A stretch of DNA of 64,000 bases, from NCBI GenBank assembly GCA_037127315.1, contig JBBBDQ010001157.1, positions 158,501-222,500 of the forward strand, read 5' to 3'. The notes under the pieces are model-generated. The model saw only the letters and a list, made by a program, of their open reading frames with translations, did no database searches and was not told the DNA's origin. Positions 1 to 11,073 of this stretch are shown here, piece by piece; within the stretch, counting starts at the first letter, position 1, and each line of letters begins with the position of its first letter. The stretch comes from Ascarosepion bandense (Eukaryota; Mollusca; Cephalopoda; Sepiida; Sepiidae). The position numbers and the translations under genes were made by a program.

Positions 1-32
1 CAGGAAAAATTTGGTTCTATAGACTTGGTTGT
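1..32 (+). repeat. Possible truncated SINE body fragment
   Basis: The first bases (GGTTCTATAGACTTGGTTG) resemble the stretch GGTTCTATAGCCTTGGTCGG found in the body of the SINE copies at 18615, 41967 and 7793. Only about 30 bases are shared before the sequence becomes AT-rich, so this may be a cut-off copy entering from the left edge or a chance match. Confidence 0.3.
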
Positions 33-776
33 ATATAATTTACATTATATATAATTTTTATTGGATTATACACAATTGCTGAATACTAGCATCATCTATC
101 TGCGCAGTTAGAATGAAAGCCGGATTGTTCTAGCAGATGTAAACAAATTGAGTCCATTTGTATAATATTTCCCGAATTTCGAAGTTTCAAATTAACAACA
201 ACGTGACAAGTTGGAAGATTTACAACTTCGTAAGGTTTATTTGACGAATAGAGAATTGCTTAATAATTTCAGAACTTGCAAATGTAAAACAAAGCTAGAA
301 ATTACAACAGATAATTTATCACCAAGTACTAAATAAACTGTAAATAAATTCGCTTAAGCTATTGGGCAATGCCGGTCTGATAAAGACAAGTTGAAAATTT
401 ATTTTGGGTTCTATATCTCTTAAAAGTAATAAACATTTTGTTATTTTAGTTTTTGTAAAACTACGGGCATTCTAGTTGTTGTGGAAGCAAGGACCAAAAG
501 AAAAGAACAAAATATTTGGTAAAGAAACATGTGCAACCGGTCATTTATAAACGAATACATGAAAACCGATTCTTCAGCTATCCGTTTCCGCGATAAATAT
601 CTTACTAAAACCTAATGAACCAAATGGGCGGAGAACAGTCTGCCTGGCGACAGATAGAATCATTCTTCACAAGTTGAGACATCAACAAGGTGAAAGTAGT
701 ATGGCTTGATTTGGAGTGTGCGTGTGGAATTAGTGTTATTGAAGTGGTGAGCTCATAGCAATTTACAGATGACGCA
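33..776. other. AT-rich stretch, no gene seen
   Basis: I see no protein family, RNA gene or repeat boundary here. A minus-strand reading frame near the right end is partly translated CA/GT repeat and is not considered coding. Confidence 0.5.
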
Positions 777-822
777 CACGCATACACACACACACACACA
801 CGCTCACACACACATATATGCA
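777..822. repeat. CA-rich microsatellite (interrupted)
   Basis: An imperfect CA tract interrupted by CGCT and TATA steps. Just right of it, near 835-865, the words GAGTAATGGTTAGCAC resemble the A-box region of the tRNA-derived SINE at 38961, but no B box follows, so no SINE is called. Confidence 0.7.
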
Positions 823-899
823 TGTGGTGCAACGCGCTTGAGTAATGGTTAGCACATTAGTCCTATAAATTTTTATTAAATGTCCAGAATTTCTGGGTC

Positions 900-1105
900 A
901 TATAATGCATAAGAAAAGAGAGACTAGAAAATTTAACACCCACAGGACATATCTAAGGCAAGAAAAGCAGCGGAAACAGTGAGTAAACTACAACTGTGAC
1001 AAAGTGAAAGGGTAAATCGTCAAAAGTTAATTAGAGTTACAGAAGACATGAAGATGCGGAGAGCTATGATCAACCATGTTTTGAATGGACATGGAATATA
1101 AAAGA
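900..1105 (+). pseudogene. RTE-type LINE C-terminal remnant
   Basis: Plus-strand translation with stops gives ENLTPTGHI, then a GK..SGN basic stretch, and ends MRRAMINHVLNGHG. This order matches the C-terminal tail of RTE/BovB-like reverse transcriptase polyproteins (ENLTLTG-I-GKR-RG-R ... W-AMI-HVL-GHGT). Frames are broken and no catalytic motif is included. The match is from memory of the family, not from an alignment. A piece of the RT domain of the same kind of element lies to its right, in the wrong order for one intact copy. Confidence 0.5.
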
Positions 1106-1229
1106 ATAATTATTCGTGGTAGATAGATAAGCACACACTCGCATACACATAATCCGGTGTTCTTTAAATAATCTTAGAAATTCTACAGTATTTATTACTG
1201 ACGGGCATAAACCCAAGATATGCATATCG

Positions 1230-1400
1230 GCACTGCATTGATGATAGACTCAGAAAGGGAACTAAGAGAAGTCTTAGATAAAAACAAGTAAAAGACAGTT
1301 GGAGGTGCGAGCTACGTTTTGTGAACATCAAAATCAAGTGAAGAAATTTAACTTCTTGGGTAATGTAGTTAAAGACAACGGAAAGATGATTTGAAATGTC
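1230..1400 (+). pseudogene. RTE-type LINE reverse-transcriptase remnant
   Basis: Reads LRFVNIKIK..VKKFNFLGNVVKDNGKM, which fits the post-catalytic part of RTE-like reverse transcriptases (V-EFKYLGS-I--DGK). It is followed by unrelated sequence and a long CA repeat. It cannot encode a functional protein. Confidence 0.5.
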
Positions 1401-1489
1401 ACCTTGCAGGATATGTATATGTCGTAAATTTCGGTCACGTTTAAAACGAAATCACCCATTAAAAATCGGTATGGATATTTGCTCTAACT

Positions 1490-1490
1490 C

Positions 1491-1553
<63 letters not shown>
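1490..1553. repeat. (CA)n(TA)n compound microsatellite
   Basis: About 50 bases of CA followed by a short TA run. The reading frame across it (poly His-Thr) is a repeat artefact. Confidence 0.95.
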
Positions 1554-1554
<1 letters not shown>

Positions 1555-1818
1555 AAGTGGAGAGGTTTTTCACTTAGTTGAGTAGTGTAATTGCAGTTAT
1601 ACCAATTTCAAAGTTTAGTTAAGGTATTATTATGAAGTTTTTGTTTTTCTGCTTCTTTAGCAGAAAAACTCATATAAGACCGTTCAGCTAAGTGAAAAAC
1701 CTCTTCACATAAATTCTATTAAAGCTCTATCTCTTATCAAGCGCTTTATGACAAAAACTCTGCTTGCCTGTAATGCTTTTCTACAAGTAAATTACCGAAA
1801 AAGCACCAATTTTAACAC

Positions 1819-1820
1819 TA

Positions 1821-1851
<31 letters not shown>

Positions 1852-1861
1852 CACACACACA

Positions 1862-1918
<57 letters not shown>
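1819..1918. repeat. (CA)n-(TA)n compound microsatellite
   Basis: About 45 bases of CA with one CG step, then AGAG, then over 50 bases of TA. Reading frames on both strands through it are repeat artefacts. Confidence 0.95.
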
Positions 1919-1920
<2 letters not shown>

Positions 1921-2263
1921 TCAAAGCTGAAAGACGAAAAAAAAAAGAATAGGGAAAGAGTACAAGGAGTCAAGAAAATGTTGAAAAGAAGAATTAACCG
2001 CCACATTCAACGCGTACGCAAGCGCATACATACACACACAAACACATACACACATACAGAAAAATAAACTTAATAGCAATAACAATCTAAAATTATTTTA
2101 AAATTAGTCTAAATATAATAAAAATGAGAAATTTCGAAGTCAATTGCTGATACCTTCCGACGAGTGGGCAGAACGCTTATAAAAAGACTCATCGACGAAA
2201 TTTCAGAGTCGGAGTGTACTATATCACATTAATCAGCTAAGCTTCAAATTTTATGTTTAATTC

Positions 2264-2265
<2 letters not shown>

Positions 2266-2312
<47 letters not shown>
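2266..2312. repeat. (ATCT)n tetranucleotide microsatellite
   Basis: About twelve ATCT/TATC units ending immediately at the outer end of a PLE-derived repeat (AGAGCTCTCTTAGAGAG). The same outer word occurs at 32487 next to a TA repeat. Confidence 0.95.
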
Positions 2313-2314
<2 letters not shown>

Positions 2315-3260
2315 GAGCTCTCTTAGAGAGTTATTCTACCACTATTCTTCTATACCCACACTGCATGCTGATATATATAGTATATCGAGGCAGCAAGTAA
2401 TTTTCTAAACATATGCTATTAAATATAAAAGACAATGAATGTATATTATGTTTAATCATGAGCCGTTCTAAACGTCGTATTTTTGCTTTAATTTCAGTTG
2501 AAAATAAAGACAAAAATTCTCCAACATTTGGATAATTATTTATTGGTTTTCTTCTAAGCTTTCGGCTCACATGAGCCATCTTCAGAGAGGTTGTTTAAAC
2601 TGAAATATTATAAAATATTATATCAAAAACCTAGTGCATATATTGGTTTTACTACAACCATGCTCTCCCGTAGACTTACATGTCATCTTTCTGATCAGAG
2701 TACTATTAAACAACATTTCTCTGAAAAACATAAACATGTAGGTAATATCAGACAGATTTTGGTCAACAATACGGTGATCCTTACTCATACACACAGTAAG
2801 AGGAACCTGCAGATATTGGGGGCCATGTACATCAAATCAAAACAACCAACACTCAATAAAATCAACTTTAAAACAGGAAATAACATATTACATTGCATTT
2901 GACTAGATGGTTTTGTTGTCATTTCGCGCTATCCCGCGGTGTGACGTCATAAAAGCGCATCGCAAACTTAAGAACTGCGTTTATTATTTTTGGTAACTAT
3001 TGCCGTTGCCAAGCGGAGTTTTATGTCAACACAAAATAAAATCGTCGGTGATGGTGGATTTTATAATATTTCAGTTTAAACTACCTCTCTGAAGATGGCT
3101 CATGTGAGCCGAAAGCTTAGAAGAAAACCAATAAATAATTATCCAAATGTTGGAGAATTTTTGTCTTTATTTTCAACTGAAATTAAAGCAAAAATACGAC
3201 GTTTAGAACGGCTCATGATTAAACATAATAGACATTCATTGTCTCTTATACTTATGTTTG
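2313..3260 (+). mobile_element. Truncated PLE bounded by inverted terminal copies
   Basis: A roughly 190-base block at 2428-2616 reappears in inverted orientation at 3059-3250. Both arms encode the same peptide start (MAHVSRKLRRKPINNYPNVG) pointing outwards. Between them lies the 3' end of a Penelope-like ORF. Terminal repeats in inverted or tandem arrangement are typical of Penelope-like elements. The left arm continues to a shared outer word (TATACCCACACTGCAT) and then an ATCT microsatellite. Each arm carries CTGAAGA, a perfect GGCTCA/TGAGCC hairpin, and GAAA, like a hammerhead ribozyme core with stem II. The copy is 5' truncated and dead. Confidence 0.75.
2591..2902 (+). pseudogene. PLE GIY-YIG endonuclease C-terminus
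   Basis: A 103-residue frame contains AYIGFTTTMLSRRLTCHLSD, followed by an IKQHF segment and NIRQILVNNTVIL. The YIGFTT--LSRRLT--L block is the signature of the GIY-YIG-like nuclease at the C-terminus of Penelope-like reverse transcriptases, which nicks target DNA for insertion. The RT domain is absent, so this is a 3' fragment. The initial Met is not a real start. A homologous copy (IYVGFTSTTLTRRLTLHMSD) is at 33301-33363. Confidence 0.8.
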
Positions 3261-3299
3261 AAAATATGATTAGTGGTACAAAACTTAATTACCGCTATA

Positions 3300-3577
3300 A
3301 ATAGGCAAAAATATTTTTTTACTGTTACCCATGGTGCCGGTATTTTAAAAAAGTAACAAATAAATACGTATATAATATGAATATGAATAAATATGCATAT
3401 ACATAACACACAAGAACATGAAAATATATAAATATTTTGCTGGTGTTAATAAAACAGTGTTCATTGTAATATAACAGTGGTATTTAAGTGTATGGTTATA
3501 AATGTACATTTTATCCTACATCTATAGCACGATTCGGAGTTTCATGCAATGATTGCATAGTGCATGAAACTACGTGT

Positions 3578-3652
<75 letters not shown>

Positions 3653-4349
3653 TGGTTACTGTTTTAGTTAAGGGAATGTAATTTGCTATCATTCAATCAG
3701 AATGATACTAGCTGGTATGTTTCTTTGATTAACAGGCAAAAATTAGAAATATACATACGATTAGATTTAAATTTAAATTTAAATATTTTGGCTCAAACGG
3801 ACTTGAAATAAATAAAAAAAATACATTTTTAAATTTTGGCTGTTCTTCCGTTTTAAGATAGAAAATTATCGAGAGAAAATGTTTCCACTTTTTGAGTGAA
3901 GGAAAAGTTTTTATTTATTAATATATTTCAATTTATTATTATTATTTGCTTTATATTTTTATTTTCCACGTGATTCCATTTCCTTTGCCAGCTGTGAATT
4001 CATTAACAAATTTGTATCTATGTATAATAAAAAAGTTTTATACAATAAAAATGAATAAGTAATCGAATTGTTTGAATAATAAAAAGAAAAATAAGGTCGA
4101 CATTTGAACGTTTTGGACTTGTGTAAGTCTTAGAAGAATTTTGCACTTGTTTATATTCTGAGAAAGAAGACAGTGTTTCTTAGAATCGAAAGTCTGTTCA
4201 AGTTAATGATGTCAATTAACAAAACGCCTCAGTGTTCTGGTTTGCTTTTAGGATAAACTTAATAAATAAACTAGATTAAGGGATATTGACAAAACAAGAG
4301 CGAATATTATTTGAATAGAACGTTTTTCTGTTGTAATTTTTAAAAAGTA
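3300..4349. other. AT-rich stretch with TA/GA microsatellite, no gene
   Basis: Contains a compound microsatellite at 3582-3651. Before it, at about 3538-3570, a short inverted repeat (GTTTCATGCA ... TGCATGAAAC) shares the words TAGCAC-ATTC-GAGTTTCATGC with 5968-5990, so it is a recurring repeat end. No protein family recognised. Confidence 0.5.
3582..3651. repeat. (TA)n(GA)n compound microsatellite
   Basis: About 46 bases TA then about 24 bases GA. The same TA-to-GA switch occurs at 25044-25093 and 53005-53062. Confidence 0.95.
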
Positions 4350-4652
4350 TTATCTGTTGTGGCGAAACTTCGTCGTCAAGTTGTTGCGGTCTGTTTGGGC
4401 CCGGAAGTAAGACACATAAACAGGAAGTTAGGTTCAAACAGTGTATAGAATAACAAGAACATATATACAAGTAAGTGTGTTAGTAGTCAGCAAAGTAGAA
4501 GAGTGAGTCCAAACGATATAGTACGCTGAATCTCAACTGTCTCTTGACTGTCTCACTGCTGCGTCTTAGCTGCGTCCCAAAAGTCACTGAGGTCATTATT
4601 TATTGACGGAGGAAGAGTCCATTCCCATAGAATAGGGTGTCATAACATTATC
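4350..4652. mobile_element. 293-bp solo LTR with 5-bp target duplication
   Basis: Sequence 4355-4647 starts TGTTGTGGCG and ends GTCATAACA, so the ends form an inverted repeat (TGTTGTG/CATAACA). It is flanked by a perfect 5-bp direct duplication, TTATC, at 4350-4354 and 4648-4652. TG...CA ends with a 5-bp duplication are the hallmark of LTR-retrotransposon integration. No internal gag or pol sequence is present, so the element has collapsed to one LTR by recombination. The inside has several GACTGTCTC-like words reminiscent of the larger solo LTR at 46981. Family (BEL/Pao, Gypsy or Copia) cannot be decided from the LTR alone. Confidence 0.8.
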
Positions 4653-5190
4653 CTACTGATCTATGAATGTAAGTACACTTTATCGGCATATAATTCTATA
4701 ATGGCTTTATTTATCTTGCAAATATTGATCTTCAAAATGGATAATGACAAATTTCCGGAAATTAGAATTAAACTGATACAGGAAAGAAGCAAACCCAAGT
4801 GAATTGCCGCGATATACATTGTTATTAACAACTCAAATTATAATTAGTTACATTAATAAATCAGTAGTTTAATAAGAAAAGGGGTATTTTTATAGCAAAT
4901 ATTTATTTTAAAATAAAATTCAGTAGTGAATATTAATCACGAAAATCAAACATTATACAGTAAAAATTTAAGATCAAATTCAGCAAACAACCTCGTGTGA
5001 AGTTACAGAATTATTGATACACCTATACAGGCATTATTTAGTGATAAAAATCTAAGCAGGTGTTAACAAATTGCTTACAAAATTTGAGTTTATACCGGAG
5101 ATATCAAAGCTTTTTAGACTAGTCCTATAAGAAAATGTATAATTACTTCAGTAAATAATATACTTGATACTTATATTGTTTAACTTTGGC
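4653..5190. other. AT-rich stretch, nothing recognised
   Basis: No reading frame of note, no structured repeat and no RNA gene seen. Confidence 0.5.
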
Positions 5191-5199
5191 CCCTATCTT

Positions 5200-5560
5200 C
5201 TTTGAAATACTTGGTAATGTACGCAATAATCCCAGTTTTGATCGAGCGTCAAAAGCCAGGCTTAGAAGCGAAAGGATGCATGCTCAGGTTTTCTGTGAGG
5301 ATCTCCTGGCGGACCAGATAACGGATTTCAATCATGAGAAAGAGCTGAAGGAGTTGTTCCGTCATCATGGATTATTTCTCACATTTTTCCGTTGTCCAGC
5401 TGATGACTAACCTCCTTGAATGCCCATAATCTTGAACCAACATTTAAAATGCTGTGTTCGCCAGAAACGTGATGAAGTATTTCAAGTTCATTCTGTCGCA
5501 TATTTGCCGAGCTTCATGTAAAATTTGATGGAAGTACGTTTCTCAAATTTGTCAATCATC
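5200..5560 (-). pseudogene. Mariner-family transposase N-terminal remnant
   Basis: On the minus strand from 5559 the translation begins MIDKFEKRTSIKFYMKLGKY, matching the N-terminal helix-turn-helix (HTH_48 type, as in FLJ37770/SETMAR-like mariner transposases: KFEQR--IKFC-KLGK-ATET). Further left the same strand reads EILTENLSMHPFASKPGF, matching the linker ILTENL-MHRV-AKFVPR before the catalytic domain. Stops and frame changes interrupt it and the catalytic domain is missing. A 74-residue plus-strand frame over the same bases is an antisense shadow. Confidence 0.6.
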
Positions 5561-5877
5561 TAAAAATCGAAGAGCCGTTCTATAAAAACTTTCTTAGTAA
5601 TTGGACTCGAGGAGGATAGCACGAATCCTATCGGCAGACTGACGCAGTCCGGTGGAGAACAATGCACATTAGCAGTGTACGTATTTTACACTAATCACGG
5701 ACAGTTCGGGAACTTTCCGACATAACCTTGTTTCATTCTATGCAAATGATAAAATATCAGTACGCAACTATAGTTGTCTTATGGTTATCAAGCGTACCTC
5801 GAAGATCATTGCTCATTCATTTAGTTCCCAGTGAGTACTCCATAATTGTGACCAAAAGTTATATATTAATAACCACC

Positions 5878-5879
<2 letters not shown>

Positions 5880-5941
<62 letters not shown>
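5880..5941. repeat. (CA)n microsatellite
   Basis: About 62 bases of near-perfect CA. Confidence 0.95.
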
Positions 5942-5944
<3 letters not shown>

Positions 5945-5965
5945 CTTACATTTTTTCCTTACCAG

Positions 5966-6002
5966 TAGCACAATTCTGAGTTTCATGCATGATGCAGTCA
6001 TC
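5966..6002 (-). ncRNA. Hammerhead-like motif
   Basis: On the minus strand the sequence reads CTGATGA, then a short TGCA-TCA-TGCA hairpin, then GAAAC. CUGANGA plus GAAA around a stem II hairpin is the conserved core of hammerhead ribozymes, known from PLEs. I could not place a convincing cleavage triplet and stem I, and the base pair next to the core is not the usual G-C, so this may be a decayed copy or coincidence. Confidence 0.3.
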
Positions 6003-6131
6003 AGGTGCGGATTGAAAAATGTTCAATCTACACCTGAACAAAATATTAATTTATTGTAATAAGATTCTTTTAGCTCTGTTAATTATACATTGAACTCTGT
6101 TTTATTACTAGCATGACACAAATTGAATATA

Positions 6132-6301
6132 CAGTATAACCCTGATACAAGAGACCCGGATATAAGATAGATTTTCTCTGGCCCCAAATGAGAGCTTGTG
6201 GTAATGTATAAAAAATAGGCCAAACCCGGGTATAAGAGAAACACGGATATAAGATCACTTTTATCCGGTCTCGACAACTCTCTTATATCAGGGTTACACT
6301 G
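6132..6301. mobile_element. 170-bp pogo-like MITE with TA duplication
   Basis: The left end reads CAGTATAACCCTGATACAAG and the right end, on the opposite strand, CAGTGTAACCCTGATATAAG; the match continues into AGA. TA dinucleotides flank both ends (6130-6131, 6302-6303). CAGT ends and a TA target duplication are those of pogo/Tigger elements. No coding capacity. The inner sequence has further inverted GGATATAAGA words. Confidence 0.8.
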
Positions 6302-6309
6302 TAACACAA

Positions 6310-7200
6310 GGCGATTCTTAACGCAGGCTTGCCAACCATGCAACTGGAGTCCACAACTGAGGGTGAAGATGTAGAGACCAAATTACTACTAAATAACAAT
6401 TTCGCATCAACGAAAAAATGCTTTCTGCATTTTCATAAGATTCATAGCAATATCTTAATTTTGAATTCTCAGCACGCGAAAGGTTTTTATTCGTTCTACG
6501 ATAAAATAGAGACAAAACTATTATTAATGAGCCAACTGTTTGCTATGTAAATTATAACACTCAATGGTAGTGTCTGTTTGCATAACTTCTCTTTAGTTTA
6601 CTCACCATAAGCGATTATCGTTAATAATCAATATACTTAGTTAGACATAGCTAGCTCACACCGATGTAACACTGTGCCAAACTTAACTTCAGTAATTATA
6701 CAATTTTTAAGATATTCTCTCAATATATATAAAGTGCATTACTTTCTGATAACGATTTCAATTTTTCTTATTCTTTCGAACTAAATTCTGAATTAAATTC
6801 TTAAAATATATATATTTTTTTTATTTCAGTAAACTAAATTTGGAGGAAGTGAACAAGAGAAAAAATCCCCCGTTGAACTCAGGTTTTTTATTCAAAAACG
6901 TGTAACAAGCGAAATGATGCCGTCAAGACACCGTGCCATCGACCGAGTATTGAAAAAAATATTAGCAATAATTTTGAAAACCGGAAAAGTTGAGTCTTGC
7001 TAAAAATAATCCTGGGAAAATAAGCACACATACACACAAACACACACACAAACACACACACATGTAGAAGGTGTGGGACATAGGAATCAAAATTGCATAG
7101 TTATTGCCAGCGTTGCTCTTCAAACAATCTTCAGCCGAATATATTGAAGAAATCAGTTAGATCAAACTACAAACAAGCGAATAAACGTTATTATAATGCA
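6310..7200. other. No gene recognised
   Basis: Two overlapping frames at 6318-6550 have no recognisable motif and lie on opposite strands. Includes a short CA/ACAA tract near 7024-7063. Confidence 0.4.
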
Positions 7201-7204
7201 CTAT

Positions 7205-7207
<3 letters not shown>

Positions 7208-7263
<56 letters not shown>
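7208..7263. repeat. (TA)n microsatellite
   Basis: About 56 bases of TA. Confidence 0.95.
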
Positions 7264-7267
<4 letters not shown>

Positions 7268-7792
7268 CGAGCTTTTTTGTAAAACGCAAGAACACAGAAT
7301 TCTAAACTCGCAGGTGATTACTCGGAAAGAATCACTCAGTTGAAGAAATGTTTTATTCATTTTCTTCAAAAGGTAATGGATAGTTACTGTTCGATATATA
7401 CACCATTTTGTCAATGCTGCAGAAACTGTTGATGGATGAGAAAAACCTTAATTGCTAAAAATTCGCATAGACCATGATTTCTTTCTTTTTTTAAAAATCT
7501 TAACAAAGACTTTTGGCAACAGCCCTACTTAAAAAAAAAATTAGGAAGGGATATTAACAAATAAAGAGAAAAATCCGAATATATGGATTTATATTTATAT
7601 ATAGACATTCACATATGCATGTAAGAATGTGTCGGAAGAACAAGAAACGTATGAATAATATAAAAGAAAGAATGGAGACGAGAAACGGAAGAGTTTAATA
7701 CGGAAATTATATAATATATCAATAAGAGAAACTAATTTGTATGTGAATTCTTTTGGGTAGGTAAAAAAGAAGCTTCTACATCCGTATCTTTT

Positions 7793-8094
7793 CAGTCAGT
7801 CAGTTAATTATCATGCGTGAAACACACTTGGACGATCATGTCTTTTTCGAGACATGACTGACTGGGCAAAAGATTTTTCCGTAGTAAATTGCAATTACTT
7901 TCTGCGGTAGAAAGGTTGCCAACCAAAGCTATATAAAACCCAACCTGTCCTGCTATTTAACCAAAGCTGGAGAGAGAAGAAGAAACAGATTAATACCTTT
8001 CTCAAGGGTATTTGCAGATATGTGAATGCAATGAATTCAACTGAAATTCTAATTCGACTCACCGATTTCTTGTTCCACGACGATATATACAGAA
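7793..8094 (-). mobile_element. SINE family 1, minus strand
   Basis: Same roughly 300-bp repeat as 18615-18925, 41967-42270 and 51640-51930. On the minus strand it runs from a decayed tRNA-like head through GGTATTAATCTG and a CTACCGCAGAAAG word to a conserved 3' tail containing CAGTCAGTCATGTCTC, a hairpin (TGTCTCGAAAAAGACA), and TTAACTGACTG. SINEs are Pol III-transcribed non-coding retroposons. A C13 tract (8095-8107) sits at the head end. Confidence 0.75.
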
Positions 8095-8107
8095 CCCCCC
8101 CCCCCCC

Positions 8108-10572
8108 ACCGTATTTTGTAAAGGAGACTCAAATAAGAAGTTTCCTTGTTTTGCTAATTCGTCCGCTCGATCTAATTTACCTTAATGTATGAGAAGAATG
8201 AGTGAAAATCTATTTGCTAAACGAAACATTTCGAAGAGTCAAAATCAATACAGAAATCACTCTGTTGAAAAAAAGAAGGAAAACTCATTGGTAAATTTAA
8301 ACAAATAAAAAAAAACCACGCAAAATTTTGGTTTTACAGTCGTACTGGTGATCTTCAACTATTATTAATTAACACAATTATTTTCTGTTTTCGTTTTAAC
8401 ATGAAATGCTGGGCACCAACATAGAATTAGAAACTGAACAAGGGGTAAAATTTTTTATCCAGGCAAACAGAGAATATTTTTTCTCCTGCCGTATGGAAGA
8501 GTGGGGTGCTTATGTTCTGACATTAGCTATCACCAACTCTCACCACTGGCTTGATGGCCGTTTTTTTTATGTAAAATCATACGTATACGTAAATCAGGGG
8601 ATCGGATTAAATTCTTCCGTTTGAGCACGTGTACAACATTGACCTTCTGAGGTTAAGCTGCACTGTTAAATATAACATAAGAGACGCAGAGATAGATTTT
8701 TTGAAAGACATTTACTAATGAACCTTTTGATTCGTTATCTGCAACAGTTTCTGATAGTGGAACCAACTAGTAGTTTGCCATATGTTTCGAAAGAGCCAAA
8801 CTTTTTGCTGTTAATTTTAAAGTATTTTTCGCGTTTTACCAAGATATCCTTATTTTAGAACATTTTCAATTCAACAAGATGAAAACTTCGAAATGTTTTT
8901 TAAACAATTTTAAATTGTGAAATCAATCGTGTGGACGATATTAATTTTTTAGGATTTCTTATCAGTGTGTTTTCTTATTCGATACAGCAAAGTGAATCTT
9001 AGGTTTCAAAATAATCATTCAAGTGATCTAATCATTGTATTTCTGGCAGGGTTTATTTCTATCTATAAACAAAGAAGCGCAGATGTTTAAATCACGGGGG
9101 AGAAGCAGAATTGACGTTTAATATGATAGAAAAGATATATGATATTGTGCAATTAGATAATAGATAATCGATAATTCTGACGTACTTTGTATTACTTTAA
9201 TTTCTCTTATGAAAAGTGACTTTCTATGCTTAGACTGGTTCAAGACAAATTGAGTGGGTCATACAGGGAAAAATTGAACAAACTATACTCGATAATCAGC
9301 ATGTGACATAAACTTGTTAACCATCACACCACAATAGACACTATAAAAGTTACTTACTAAGTGGAGTGTAATCTGGTACAGAGTCACAATAATGAAACAC
9401 CCAGTGAAGATAGTACTAACTGCCTTAACGAATTGATCTGTGGGAAACTTTCGATAACCAACTCGCTGAGAAATCTTTATTCATAAGGAAATTGGGTCTG
9501 ATTAATCTCAATTGAAATTTTTTTTTTATTGAATCAACGTTTTATACTTGAATAATCTAAGGTGTATTTTCTTTATAATACTTAGATAGAAAATGTTATT
9601 TTGTGCTATGCAAACTCAACTTGGTCTTTCTCACTCTCAAAGAATTTAAAATGTGTAAAATTAGAAAATAGTCTCTTATTAAATGTACGCAACTTCCGTA
9701 AATATAAAACGAATCTGATAAGTTTCATTGTAACTTTTCTCTGATCTCTAAGTACGTACACAGAAAATTTCTTTTTCTTAATTTTTCATTAGAATATAAA
9801 TTCCAGTTTTGTAAATTCATTGATAAGCCAACTAAGTGAAAATGCATCTTAATTAATTATATAAAATTTATATTTAAATAAGTTTATATTATATTTATTA
9901 TGGTATGTCTCTGAGGTACATCTGCTTTAACAGTAATTATATAGAGTATTTTTCTGAGTAATTACCAAACTTAAAATGAATTAAACGAAGTTGTTTTCCT
10001 GGCAGATCATTTTAGTAATGAAATTAATCTGACTCGCTAATGGACAAGTGAAACCAGTTTATGTGATTCTGTACACTTGGCGCCAAGAACGTGATGACAC
10101 TGAAAAATGTACGAAAACGCATGTCACAACTTAAAGACATAACTGTATGGATGATAGATTTTTAAACAGATGAGGAATGACATTGAGACACGCAGAGGAA
10201 AAACCCGGTAAAAATCAAGGACAAACATGTTAAATTATTAGTTTCACATGAACTATATTAACAGTATCAAAATAGAAGAATGTCAAAATAGAAAGGTCTC
10301 ACATAAAGAGAAGTAAACATTTCTTGAATGTCTTGCAAAGTCGATACGAAGACTATCATAATAAAAAATAATATGACTGATTTACTTAGAAAAAATTCTT
10401 TAAAAAAATTTGAACTTTAGAGTATTTCTTCTTACATTTTACGATTTTTAATTGAATAAATTTGTTCAATTTCTTAAGTGAATAAATTAAAAAAAGTGTG
10501 GTAGAAAAAAGAAATAGATGTAAACAAAGAATAAATGACTGAGAAGTCAATTATTTAATAACTTGAGCAAGC

Positions 10573-10629
<57 letters not shown>

Positions 10630-11046
10630 TATGATAATAATAATAATAATAATAATAATGATGATGATAATAATAATAATAATAATAATAATAATATAGC
10701 ACCTTTCTGCTTTAATTTTAGATATATTTGTCGTTCGTATCCAACGTGGTCGAGGGTAAGAAAAACACGTGAAAATAGTAGATAAATAAAATCAAAACAA
10801 GCAAAAAATAAAGAAAAAAAAACAAAAACAAACGACAATATCAAAGAACAACGAAATATGCGTACTGAGAGGAATTTATGTATATTTATGGTTCAATGAT
10901 GGTTCGCCGAAGTTTCTTTTCAAAAGTCTTTGCCTTTAACTGAATCAAATAAGAAAAAATACAGCACCATAGAAAAAAGAAGAAAGAAAAAAATCGACAG
11001 TGAAGCTAGATTTGCCTAGAATATTAACAAGGAAACATCTTCTTAA
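8108..11046. other. Upstream flank of the receptor gene, no second gene seen
   Basis: About 2.9 kb of AT-rich DNA. A 72-residue frame at 8406-8624 has no recognisable motif. At 9295-9345 the minus strand reads GTGGTGTGATGGTTAAC, like the A-box of SINE family 2, but the rest is too decayed. The AAT repeat near 10576 is listed separately. Any promoter or 5' untranslated exon of the receptor gene would lie here, but I cannot identify one. Confidence 0.4.
10576..10695. repeat. (AAT)n trinucleotide microsatellite
   Basis: About 120 bases of AAT/TAA with a few ATG interruptions, located about 380 bases before the receptor start codon. Confidence 0.95.
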
Positions 11047-11073
11047 TAAAAACAAAACAAAATAAAGAAAAAA

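Noticed and set aside
1396..2006. His-Thr and Ile-Tyr rich frames
   Set aside because: Translations of CA and TA microsatellites; the same applies to similar frames at 5728, 7157, 24246-25284, 28534, 32518, 33816, 36648, 53259, 54530 and 60229.
5186..5410. 74-residue plus-strand frame
   Set aside because: Antisense to a mariner transposase remnant.
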